A stretch of 5,883 nt of DNA from Brevibacillus sp. (GTDB lineage Bacteria > Bacillota > Bacilli > Brevibacillales > Brevibacillaceae): contig JARDZO010000314.1 of NCBI GenBank assembly GCA_029240815.1, positions 1-5,883 of the forward strand, in the 5' to 3' direction. The notes under the pieces were generated by a model. The model did not search any database, had not been told where the DNA came from, and was given only the letters and a program-made list of their open reading frames with translations. The first letter of the stretch is position 1, and the number at the start of each line of letters is the position of its first letter. Made by a program: the position numbers and the translations under genes. Below, piece by piece: positions 1 through 5,883 of the stretch.

Positions 1-94
1 TCCGCCGCTAGCCTCCGAAGAGACTCGCTCGACTTGCATGTATTAGGCACGCCGCCAGCGTTCGTCCTGAGCCAGGATCAAACTCTCCAATAAA
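1..94 (-). rRNA. rrs: 16S ribosomal RNA, 5' end only (partial)
   Basis: Read on the minus strand this is the start of a bacterial 16S rRNA gene. It contains the universal 27F site AGAGTTTGATCCTGGCTCAG, then GACGAACGCTGGCGGC and CCTAATACATGCAAGTCGAG. The mature 5' end is placed at about 94 by analogy with Bacillus, whose 16S begins TTTATCGGAGAG; here it is TTTATTGGAGAG. The V1 helix (GAGTCTCTTCGGAGGCTAGC) is of a type I remember from Brevibacillus. Only the first ~94 of about 1,500 bases are present; the rest of the operon runs off the left edge. Confidence 0.97.
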
Positions 95-157
95 GTTTGA
101 AAGCAATCTGACTACAAGTTAAACACAAGCTTCATTACACAGATTCATTCTATCCGG

Positions 158-170
158 TTTTCAAGGAGCA
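158..170 (-). promoter_or_regulatory. rrn leader boxA antitermination element
   Basis: On the minus strand the sequence is TGCTCCTTGAAAA. It closely resembles the Bacillus rrn boxA (TGTTCTTTGAAAACT) and the E. coli core TGCTCTTTAACA. It lies about 64 bases upstream of the mature 16S 5' end, inside the leader transcript, where NusB/NusE bind to allow processive antiterminated transcription of rRNA. The identification rests on motif match and position. Confidence 0.75.
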
Positions 171-185
171 TCTTGTTTTTATTCA

Positions 186-213
186 GTCGCTTCTAGAAGA
201 GGCGACGTTTTTT
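186..213 (+). terminator. Terminator-like hairpin in the rrn leader
   Basis: On the plus strand GTCGCTTCT (186-194) pairs with AGAGGCGAC (198-206) through a 9-bp stem with one G-T wobble and a 3-base loop. It is followed by GTTTTTT (207-213). That is the shape of an intrinsic terminator for rightward transcription, i.e. antisense to the rRNA operon. On the minus strand the wobble becomes a C-A mismatch and the same bases form a hairpin at the very 5' end of the P2 transcript. Either role is possible; the loop is small. Confidence 0.4.
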
Positions 214-242
214 AATATAGCATAGGCTAAAATGGATTGCAA
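214..242 (-). promoter_or_regulatory. rrn promoter P2 (sigma-A type, extended -10)
   Basis: On the minus strand a -35 TTGCAA (237-242) is followed after 17 bases by a -10 TATATT (214-219), preceded by TGC, which makes an extended -10. The predicted start is near 206-207, so transcripts would carry about 112 bases of leader before the 16S. It is the nearer of two promoters that share an identical 11-base segment over the -10, as expected for the tandem promoters of Bacillus-type rrn operons. Confidence 0.75.
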
Positions 243-290
243 CAGGAAATTATAATTAAGTTAGCTGTTTTGTTTGGACTTTCTCACCTT

Positions 291-306
291 CCCAGCAAGC
301 GCCGGG
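291..306 (-). other. Hairpin at the 5' end of the P1 rrn transcript
   Basis: In the minus-strand RNA CCCGGC (301-306) pairs with GCUGGG (291-296) around the tetraloop GCUU. The six pairs include one G-U, and they become an A-C mismatch on the other strand, so the fold favours the rRNA-sense RNA. It starts at or within a base or two of the predicted P1 start. It could stabilise the 5' end of the long leader; no function is proven. Confidence 0.35.
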
Positions 307-312
307 TTTTAA

Positions 313-342
313 AATATAGCATACGATCTTTGAGATAATCAA
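313..342 (-). promoter_or_regulatory. rrn promoter P1 (sigma-A type, extended -10)
   Basis: On the minus strand a -35 TTGATT (337-342) is followed after 18 bases by -10 TATATT (313-318), again preceded by TGC. The -10 lies 99 bases upstream of the P2 -10, a spacing typical of tandem rrn promoters in Bacilli. The predicted start is about 305-307. The -35 is weaker than at P2; the extended -10 may compensate. The element also borders the putative promoter of the divergent EEP gene. Confidence 0.65.
331..339 (+). promoter_or_regulatory. Possible extended -10 promoter for the EEP gene
   Basis: TGAGATAAT on the plus strand reads as an extended -10 (TGn then GATAAT, five of six matches to TATAAT), 63 bases upstream of the ATG at 402. 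No good -35 lies at 16-18 bases, so this is only a candidate. It overlaps the -35 of rrn P1 (337-342) on the other strand, which would make the two promoters compete for polymerase. Confidence 0.3.
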
Positions 343-401
343 CTGGTAAATACGTCCATACTAGGTACAAAACCCATGTCAGATCAAAAAGGAACCTAAG
401 C

Positions 402-1070
402 ATGCTTCGAGCAGTTAGCTACAATATCCATAGCGGTCGTGATCTATTTTGGCGAAAGCGTCTGGAACAAATGGTACAAACACTTAAACAGCTTGAACCC
501 GATGTCATTGGTCTTCAAGAAGTGCATCAGAACGCAAAATACGGATATCAGGCAACCTATATTGCAGAACAGCTGAAGTACCAGCTTGCGTTCGCCCCTT
601 CCATTTCGCTTGCGGGAGGCTTTTATGGCAATGCATTCTTGACTAGACATCCGCTGAAGGATACACAGATCATTCAACTGCCGGCAAGAAGGGAAAAACG
701 CACGTTGCTGGCAGCATCCATCTCTTGGTCCCAACACGACATATCCATCTGGAACACTCACTGTAGCCTTAACCAAACGAGTCGTTCTTCTCAGCTTCAA
801 CTATTGAATGACCTGACTAATCAACAGCCTGACATTCCTCGTTTGATTCTAGGGGATTTTAATTCCTCTACCATTTCCTTTTCACCTTATTACGTTGACT
901 GTGCTGCTGTGCATGGAAAAGAAAATCTGCCCACGCTACCAGCTTTTCGGCGCAGACTCGATTACATCTTTGCCTCTCACCACTGGAACGTGTGCAGGTA
1001 TGATTTATATCCGATTGCATGGTCTGATCATTTGCCCGTAATCGTTGAATTACGATTGCATAACTCCTAG
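402..1070 (+). CDS. Endonuclease/exonuclease/phosphatase (EEP) family hydrolase
   Basis: A 222-residue metal-dependent phosphoesterase of the EEP fold (DNase I / exonuclease III / sphingomyelinase / inositol-phosphatase superfamily). Expected motifs occur in order: YNIH with N8, QEV with E40, NTH with N118 and H120, LGDFN with D152 and N154, RLDYIF with D187, and SDHLPV with D209 and H210. The catalytic and Mg-binding set is therefore intact and the length suits a minimal EEP domain. There is no signal peptide or membrane segment, so it should be cytoplasmic. The ATG at 402 is supported by AAAAAGGAA (386-394) about 7 bases upstream and by the usual start of the fold just before the first strand. 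The substrate cannot be read from sequence: DNA, a phospholipid head group or a small phosphate ester are all possible. It is divergent from the rRNA operon and its last 21 bases overlap the convergent gene. I see no terminator after it. Confidence 0.9.
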   Translation: MLRAVSYNIHSGRDLFWRKRLEQMVQTLKQLEPDVIGLQEVHQNAKYGYQATYIAEQLKYQLAFAPSISLAGGFYGNAFLTRHPLKDTQIIQLPARREKRTLLAASISWSQHDISIWNTHCSLNQTSRSSQLQLLNDLTNQQPDIPRLILGDFNSSTISFSPYYVDCAAVHGKENLPTLPAFRRRLDYIFASHHWNVCRYDLYPIAWSDHLPVIVELRLHNS

Positions 1071-2522
1071 CTCCTGCAAAACAAAATCTTTGACGTCGAC
1101 CAATCTTGCGGGCGTTTGAAACGTGTGGTTTGCCCCTGCCACGAGAAGTGGTATAAGCGAATCCTGCTTATGCAACGAACCGTGGCTTCCTCCTCCCAAA
1201 TGCGTGGGAGCACACTCCGACAAAAACTCATAGCCCTTTTCCGCTGTTACTACCACAACTGGAGCAGTCTGAGAAAACAGTGCTCCATACAAGCGTGCAA
1301 AAGCATCCGGGTAGGTGTCAAACGACAAGCATTCCCCGTTATAGCTGACATCCAGCACTGTCAGATCTCCCTCAACGCTCCATTGGGCACCGTATTCATC
1401 ACGATAAGACCCATTCCGCCAAAAGCGCATCATCCGCTCAGACCCGCCCCGACGAACTGCAACCCGATCGTTCTCCTTCCAAGCAATCAGGTCGATCCGC
1501 TGATCTACGGAAACCGCTTCGACTATTGGTAAAAGCTTGCTGTCGTCGGAAGGGTACAGGTAAGTCATCCTTTCGTTATTGCAGATCACCACTTCCATCT
1601 CTGAAGTCACTTCCGCTCCAAGGGGAAGAATCGAAAAGCGCGACAGCAATTGATCCAGCGATATGTTATGGTCGTCACTTTCTCCGATGATTGTCTGCCC
1701 ATGGTCACTAATCAGTATGCAAACATTTCGCTCCAGCATCTGCTCCCAAGAATCAAAGCTGTCTAGAAAACGGACCAGATGCGTGTCCACATCTGCTAAA
1801 TGTGAAACTGCATCCAATGGTGATTTATGCAGCTTATGATCGTTTTCGGGCAAATACACGAGCGTAAAATGCGGCTGTTTTCCGCTGCGAATGACTTCGA
1901 TCAGTACATCGATAGCGTACGTGTCATTAATCCCGTAGCCTTCGGAAAGTGTCTGTGCCATGTTCCAAGTAATAGGACGAAAAATCTCAGGCCTCACCAA
2001 TGTACCCATACTCATAATGGTAGGTCCGCTTACTTTCTCCCGCAGTTTAAAGGACGTGATGGCGTCAAGCAATGGGGGCAAGTGTACTTTATGCTGTTTG
2101 TGCCCTCGGTGCGCAATCACGTTAATCGAGCCAGAAACCATCTTATTTTCCTCGAGAACCTCGTGAATCGTCTTTACCTCTTTACTCAAATGTCTCTCGT
2201 TCAAATCAAAGAGCACATTGCTCGCACATTGCTCGATCCCGATCCTTTTTACAGGAATGGCACCATTGATATAATTGTACATTTTCCCTTGGCCGGGATC
2301 GTACCAGACCAGTCCAGGAATTTTGTGTTGATCTGGATAAACGCCTGTGATCAGCGAACAGTCAATGGAAGCCGTCATCGTCGGAAAAACGGTGACACAA
2401 TCAGGGATATACTGCCCGCGCTCCATCAGAAACTGCATTCCAGGCGCTCTTTTCGCGGAAATGCATTTCTCCAGGACATCTGGCATCATGGAGTCGATCA
2501 GGAAGAGAATTACCTTTTTCAT
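1050..2522 (-). CDS. Alkaline phosphatase superfamily protein (type I phosphodiesterase/nucleotide pyrophosphatase-like)
   Basis: A 490-residue protein of the alkaline phosphatase superfamily, closest to the Phosphodiest (nucleotide pyrophosphatase) group; such enzymes hydrolyse phosphate mono- or diesters with two metal ions. The metal set is complete: D10 in LFLIDS, D228 and H232 in the DxxxH motif after YLPEN, D273 and H274 in ISDHGQ, and H447 in GGSHG. The likely nucleophile is T50 in FPTMTAS, followed by the family's TGVYPDQH segment (59-66). The insert at about 300-400 is less recognisable. The N-terminus goes straight into the first strand, and no signal peptide or membrane helix is visible, so it is probably cytoplasmic. 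The ATG at 2522 has AAGGATGG (2530-2537) 7 bases upstream. It lies downstream of a strong terminator and so probably has its own promoter, though only a weak -10 (TACAAT, 2558-2563) without a clear -35 is visible. Its 3' end overlaps the EEP gene. The substrate is unknown. Confidence 0.88.
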   Translation of the reverse strand: MKKVILFLIDSMMPDVLEKCISAKRAPGMQFLMERGQYIPDCVTVFPTMTASIDCSLITGVYPDQHKIPGLVWYDPGQGKMYNYINGAIPVKRIGIEQCASNVLFDLNERHLSKEVKTIHEVLEENKMVSGSINVIAHRGHKQHKVHLPPLLDAITSFKLREKVSGPTIMSMGTLVRPEIFRPITWNMAQTLSEGYGINDTYAIDVLIEVIRSGKQPHFTLVYLPENDHKLHKSPLDAVSHLADVDTHLVRFLDSFDSWEQMLERNVCILISDHGQTIIGESDDHNISLDQLLSRFSILPLGAEVTSEMEVVICNNERMTYLYPSDDSKLLPIVEAVSVDQRIDLIAWKENDRVAVRRGGSERMMRFWRNGSYRDEYGAQWSVEGDLTVLDVSYNGECLSFDTYPDAFARLYGALFSQTAPVVVVTAEKGYEFLSECAPTHLGGGSHGSLHKQDSLIPLLVAGANHTFQTPARLVDVKDFVLQELGVMQS

Positions 2523-2595
2523 CCGTCTGCCATCCTTAGTCTGTCATGTCGTCGTACATTGTAGTGTTCGATTTGGCCTTACCTGTTATTCGCTG

Positions 2596-2637
2596 AAAAA
2601 GAAAAAGCCCCTCTGCAACAATCACTAGCAGAAGGGC
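2596..2637 (-). terminator. Intrinsic terminator after the S41 protease gene
   Basis: In the minus-strand transcript GCCCTTCTGC (2628-2637) pairs with GCAGAGGGGC (2607-2616) in a 10-bp stem with one G-U pair and an 11-base loop. A TTTTTCTTTTT tract (2596-2606) follows. It begins 15 bases past the protease stop codon and separates the SLH-protease pair from the phosphatase gene. The complementary strand has no T-run after the stem, so termination is one-directional. Confidence 0.92.
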
Positions 2638-2651
2638 AAGAGCGACGTTCT

Positions 2652-4148
2652 TTACTTGGTTTGATAGGTGAGCGTATTGACTCCATTTTTGCTTTGGAGC
2701 TGCAAGCTAGGGTGACTTTTTAAATAAGGAGCAAGAGCGACGTAATCTTTCTCCCCGATGGATTTATCCCCCAAAAGATGCTGCAAGACAGCCGCTTTTA
2801 TCTGCAAACCATCCGGAGCATGCTTGAAGAGCGGATCTACCGTCGGAAATGGCACCCCATTGATTTCGGTGTCACCATTTTCATCGTTCAGTTCCCAAGT
2901 CTGAACGTTGAGCGAGTACAACGCTTCTACTACCTGTGCCGCGTAATCCTCGACCTGCATGTCAGGAGTAAGACCAACGTGGTTGACGATCGTATGCTTC
3001 GGTGTGAAATATTCATTCAGCGTCAGCTTCAGGGCATCCCCTTCGGAGAGAGGAATGACTTGCTGCGCACTTCCTTTTCCATAAGTCTTGGTTCCGACCA
3101 GCTTGGCGATACCGTGATCCCGCAACGCTCCAGACAAAAGCTCAGAGGCAGAAGCTGTTCCTCCGTTTACCAAAATCCGAATCGGAACGCCGATGTCATG
3201 TCCGTTACGGACCCATGTCTCCACTTCTACTCCGTTGCGGTTAGTTGTGTACATGAGTAGACCTTCCTCCATAAAGAGGGCGGCAATGTCGCGAGCTGTT
3301 GAGAGGTAACCGCCCCCATTGTCGCGTAAATCGAGGACTAGCCCTTTCATCGGCTTTCCAGAACGTGCAAACTCTGTGAGCTTGTCCCGCATTTGGATGG
3401 CTCCATCCGATCCGAATGTTTCGAGGCTAATATAGCCAACCGATCCTTTGGAGAACAACTGTCCTTCAGCTTCAGGCAGTTGAAGCATAGCTCGTTTTAA
3501 CTTTACTTGAAACTCCCGCTTTTCCGACGGACGATAAACGGTGAGGACCGCTTCACTTCCCTCTCCGCCTTTCAAATAAGCGTAGGCTTCCTCGAAACTT
3601 TTTCCGACCAGGGATATTTCCCCTATCTTCAGCAATTGATCGCCTCGCTTGAGCACAGTTGCGGCAGCCGGAGAACCAGGTACAATTTCCCGCAGAATCA
3701 ACTCATTGTTTTGCATTCGCATCCGGAAACCAAACCCTACAAACTGGTTCTCCACATCCGATTGAAACAGACGCAGCTCGTCCGAAGTAAAAAAGACGCT
3801 GTGCGGATCATTTAGTGTAGATAGCATCCCATCAATCGCCCATGTGTTGATGGTCAGAGCATCCCATTTCCCTTTGGTCTGCCATTCTGCCATCCGCAGT
3901 TCCATCTCTCCTAATGTGTCGTCTTCAGGAGAAACAGTCAGACTCAGATGCTGTTTCTTATCCGCCTGATCGCTGATTGCCTGCAGGGCTCCCTTTACCA
4001 GTTGTTTCGCTTCTGGCTTGCTTAAATGACTCTCCATGACGTGCAAAAACACTTCTTCTGTCTCCAAGTAGGGTCTTTCCGCTGCCTGCACTGGAATCGC
4101 TGTCGCGAAAAGCAGAGCAGCCAATACCCATTGACTCAACCGTTTCAT
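2652..4148 (-). CDS. Secreted S41 carboxyl-terminal processing protease with PDZ domain
   Basis: A 498-residue serine protease of the Prc/CtpA/CtpB family, which cleaves exported proteins near their C-termini. Residues 1-22 form a signal peptide (K2 R3, hydrophobic 7-19, likely cut after VQA at 22; no lipobox cysteine), so it acts outside the membrane. NDPHS (113-117) and FVGFGF (136-141) lead into a PDZ domain (about 130-218). The S41 core runs about 235-400 with LVLDLRDNGGG (270-280) and NGGTASASE (328-336). The Ser-Lys-Gln triad is S333, K358 and Q362; the spacing of 25 and 4 matches that known for CtpB (S309/K334/Q338). Residues about 405-498 are an extra C-terminal region that may be a degenerate stalk-like domain. 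The ATG overlaps the stop of the SLH gene and a strong terminator follows, so the two probably form one transcript. At about 500 residues it is slightly longer than CtpB (about 480). Its substrate is unknown. Confidence 0.94.
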   Translation of the reverse strand: MKRLSQWVLAALLFATAIPVQAAERPYLETEEVFLHVMESHLSKPEAKQLVKGALQAISDQADKKQHLSLTVSPEDDTLGEMELRMAEWQTKGKWDALTINTWAIDGMLSTLNDPHSVFFTSDELRLFQSDVENQFVGFGFRMRMQNNELILREIVPGSPAAATVLKRGDQLLKIGEISLVGKSFEEAYAYLKGGEGSEAVLTVYRPSEKREFQVKLKRAMLQLPEAEGQLFSKGSVGYISLETFGSDGAIQMRDKLTEFARSGKPMKGLVLDLRDNGGGYLSTARDIAALFMEEGLLMYTTNRNGVEVETWVRNGHDIGVPIRILVNGGTASASELLSGALRDHGIAKLVGTKTYGKGSAQQVIPLSEGDALKLTLNEYFTPKHTIVNHVGLTPDMQVEDYAAQVVEALYSLNVQTWELNDENGDTEINGVPFPTVDPLFKHAPDGLQIKAAVLQHLLGDKSIGEKDYVALAPYLKSHPSLQLQSKNGVNTLTYQTK

Positions 4149-5883
4149 GGGGTCACCTCTTTCCGAACATCATCTGGGATGGAGACTTTCACATTTGCTG
4201 TCAGATCGTAATTGTCCGTACCGGAGTAAGCGACGTACTCCTTGCTCTCATAAATTTCCTCGTAACGCCATACATGCTTGACCAGCTCATCGCTCTGGCG
4301 GTCAATGTAGTATTTATTCATATAGAGGGGAACGTTCTTAATCTTTCCGCGACCAAGAGTTACGTTCTTTGCCTTTTCTTCGAGCACTTCTCCCGGTATC
4401 CACTCGGTAATGATGTCATAGCGGCCAAACGATTGCTTGTAATATCGTGCGTGTAAATTCGCAAGTCGCTCCTGAATGCTTTGGGAACCTACCCACTCAT
4501 GCACGAAGTCAAGAGTACCTGTCTGTTGCTTATCCCACGTCTCTTTGTTCGAATCATACGTGTATTGAAGCTTTTTTTGACCATCCGTATATGTTTCCAG
4601 CTTGTCAGAGACTAGCTTTTGTGGAGATTGGTAAAATCCAGAGGTACGGCTAGCATTTCTTTGTGCATCCACATCTTGTGTGTACTTGAAGGTGAAGCCG
4701 CTCAGGAATGCCTCACCCTTCACCTGATAAGACGAAGCTCGATCCAAATGATTTAAGGAATAGGCCAAATCGGTTGCAATGGATGACTGCTCCTTGATGG
4801 ATACCAGCTCTTGTCCCAACAGCTTGACAAGCTGAACCATACGCTCATCCGATGCTTTCGGCTTTTGCGCGGCGAGGAGTGTCTCGGCTTCCTGCGTACG
4901 TCCTTCCTGTACCAAGTAATAGGCAGAATTGAGCAGCGCTTCTGGATGTTTAGAAGCATATTGCCCATAACGGCTAAGTGCCTTGTCCGTATGCCCTGCC
5001 TTAATCTCCAGAGCTCCCAAGTAAATCGACATTGATTCCCATTCTTTTGTATCCTGCTTCAGCTTCTTCTCATAGTCACTCAATCTTGTCAGCACTTTGT
5101 CGTATTCACGTGTATCCGATGCGCCTAGTTGCAGGGCAATATCGTACACATTCGCACTCAGCAGACGCAGTGTATCCGGCAAGATTATTTTATCTTGAAA
5201 ATAAGCGTCGATGGCTCGAAATGCCTCATCCAGATTGTCAGTCAGAGGCGTAGATGGGTTCCAGCTCAAATAAAAATGCACGCCGATCTGATTGGAAAAA
5301 GAATCGGCAGCCAACTGGCTCAACGCACTGTAAGTATCATCCGTATCCTCATGATTCCGGATGGCTTCCACTGCTGTGACATACGATTGTTCATCTGCCG
5401 TTTTCGAGTCGGTATACGTCATGAAAAGAGGGAATAGCTCCTGAATCTCCGGAACCATCGGAAATTTCGAACCATCAAAATCAAGCAACGGCAAAATCGT
5501 ATCCTGCACCAAATAGGTCATCAAACGATCGGCCGCTACCGCTGCTTCTCCCCGTTTTAACAGGTCTGTACGTTCCCCCTCTATCCAGCCCCAGTTACTC
5601 ACCTCGCTCCATGCGTTTTGACTGTCCCCTGTCATTGTGAACATTTGCATAAGTTTGGCCGCTTCCTCATGGGTAATTGGCTGATTAGGCTTCATTTCTT
5701 CACCCGGAAACACTTGCTGAATCGCATCGGGACCATACAGCCGATCCATGATATACGAAACACGCAAGGTAGGTGAGTACATCCACGTCAAGCGATCAAC
5801 GTCTTTGTAAGGGAGATACGGCTCCTCAAAGCCCTCGCCTTTATTCCACTCCGCATGCCCCGAAAGAAAAGTCAGCGGATATA
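4145..5883 (-). CDS. SLH-domain surface protein with TPR-like helices and beta-rich C-terminal domain (N-terminus missing)
   Basis: The frame is open to the right edge, so the true start lies outside; 578 codons are visible (numbered here from the edge). A TTG at 5791 could serve as a start but is not one: the 30 codons before it continue an SLH repeat. SLH repeats anchor proteins to the cell wall's secondary polymers. One covers about 25-80 (YKDVDR, VFPGEEM, ITHEEAAKL) and a second about 85-125 (WSEVSNWGWIEG, LLKRGEAA). The middle (about 155-365) is helical, with two TPR-like repeats at about 281-313 (LGALEIKAGHTDKALSRY) and 314-343 (ALLNSAYYLVQEGRTQEAE). Residues about 372-578 look beta-rich, with YYIDRQS and a terminal IPDDVRKE that recall LolA-like/DUF6612-type domains; this is inference. 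A signal peptide and a further SLH repeat are expected beyond the edge. It is co-translated with the protease and may bring it substrates or be one. Confidence 0.85.
   Translation of the reverse strand, partial: YPLTFLSGHAEWNKGEGFEEPYLPYKDVDRLTWMYSPTLRVSYIMDRLYGPDAIQQVFPGEEMKPNQPITHEEAAKLMQMFTMTGDSQNAWSEVSNWGWIEGERTDLLKRGEAAVAADRLMTYLVQDTILPLLDFDGSKFPMVPEIQELFPLFMTYTDSKTADEQSYVTAVEAIRNHEDTDDTYSALSQLAADSFSNQIGVHFYLSWNPSTPLTDNLDEAFRAIDAYFQDKIILPDTLRLLSANVYDIALQLGASDTREYDKVLTRLSDYEKKLKQDTKEWESMSIYLGALEIKAGHTDKALSRYGQYASKHPEALLNSAYYLVQEGRTQEAETLLAAQKPKASDERMVQLVKLLGQELVSIKEQSSIATDLAYSLNHLDRASSYQVKGEAFLSGFTFKYTQDVDAQRNASRTSGFYQSPQKLVSDKLETYTDGQKKLQYTYDSNKETWDKQQTGTLDFVHEWVGSQSIQERLANLHARYYKQSFGRYDIITEWIPGEVLEEKAKNVTLGRGKIKNVPLYMNKYYIDRQSDELVKHVWRYEEIYESKEYVAYSGTDNYDLTANVKVSIPDDVRKEVTP
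4153..4160 (-). promoter_or_regulatory. Ribosome binding site of the protease gene, inside the SLH gene
   Basis: On the minus strand AGAGGTGA lies 4 bases before the ATG at 4148 and is part of the last codons of the upstream SLH gene. It fixes the protease start, which sits in an ATGA overlap with the upstream stop (4145-4148). Translation of the protease is therefore likely coupled to that of the SLH protein, and their output kept in fixed ratio. Confidence 0.85.

Larger units (their letters stand above)
214..323. repeat. 11-bp direct repeat over the two rrn -10 elements
   Basis: The plus-strand string AATATAGCATA occurs at 214-224 and again at 313-323, exactly 99 bases apart. Read on the minus strand it is TATGCTATATT, the extended -10 of P2 and P1. 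The coordinates here span both copies. The identity outside these 11 bases is low, so this looks like shared promoter function or an old promoter duplication rather than a recent duplication. Confidence 0.8.

Noticed and set aside
444..800. Minus-strand open frame opposite the EEP gene
   Set aside because: The EEP frame carries the full ordered motif set; the opposite frame has no recognisable domain.
1037..1054. Inverted repeat CGTAAT/ATTACG across the phosphatase stop codon, as a terminator
   Set aside because: Only a 6-bp A/T-rich stem and no T-run on either strand; it lies within coding sequence of both genes.
1827..2564. Long plus-strand open frame (245 codons) opposite the phosphatase gene
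   Set aside because: It is a shadow of the strongly supported minus-strand gene; its translation shows no family motifs and no credible ribosome binding site.
2558..2586. TACAAT as a -10 of a promoter for the phosphatase gene (minus strand)
   Set aside because: The -10 is good, but no recognisable -35 sits at 16-19 bases and no TGn precedes it; too weak to annotate as a feature.
4753..5437. Several short open frames on both strands inside the SLH gene
   Set aside because: All lie within the 578-codon SLH/TPR frame and look like random overlaps.
1..5883. tRNA genes, CRISPR repeats, insertion sequences or other mobile elements
   Set aside because: No cloverleaf-like element, regularly spaced repeats, transposase or terminal inverted repeats were seen; codon and base use look uniform by eye.

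Overview
The window reads as a chromosomal segment of a Gram-positive, endospore-former-type Firmicute, most likely Brevibacillus or a close relative. The evidence is the 5' end of a 16S rRNA gene whose V1 stretch resembles Brevibacillus sequences as I remember them, Bacillus-style rrn tandem promoters and boxA, strong AGGAGG-type ribosome binding sites, and an S-layer-homology (SLH) surface protein. The genus call is from memory and was not tested by a search.

Layout. 1-94: first ~94 bases of a 16S rRNA gene on the minus strand; the gene continues off the left edge. 95-342: rrn leader, with boxA and two tandem extended -10 promoters (P2 then P1, going away from the 16S). 402-1070: a plus-strand gene, divergent from the rRNA operon, for a small endonuclease/exonuclease/phosphatase (EEP) family hydrolase. 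1050-2522: a minus-strand gene for an alkaline-phosphatase-superfamily (type I phosphodiesterase-like) enzyme; it converges on the EEP gene and overlaps its 3' end by 21 bases. 2596-2637: a strong intrinsic terminator. 2652-4148 and 4145-5883: a minus-strand, translationally coupled pair in which an exported SLH protein with TPR-like helices and a beta-rich C-terminal domain (N-terminus beyond the right edge) is followed, across an ATGA overlap, by a secreted PDZ/S41 carboxyl-terminal processing protease.

How the genes may work together. The SLH protein and the protease are probably made from one mRNA and act outside the membrane. A TPR-containing envelope protein encoded next to a C-terminal processing protease resembles, by analogy only, the adaptor-protease pairs NlpI-Prc and LbcA-CtpA of Gram-negative bacteria. 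This is the most interesting hypothesis in the window. The two phosphoesterase genes are separate transcription units and appear to be ordinary accessory metabolism. I found no mobile element, CRISPR array or tRNA, and no broken gene; the only incomplete genes are the two cut by the window edges.
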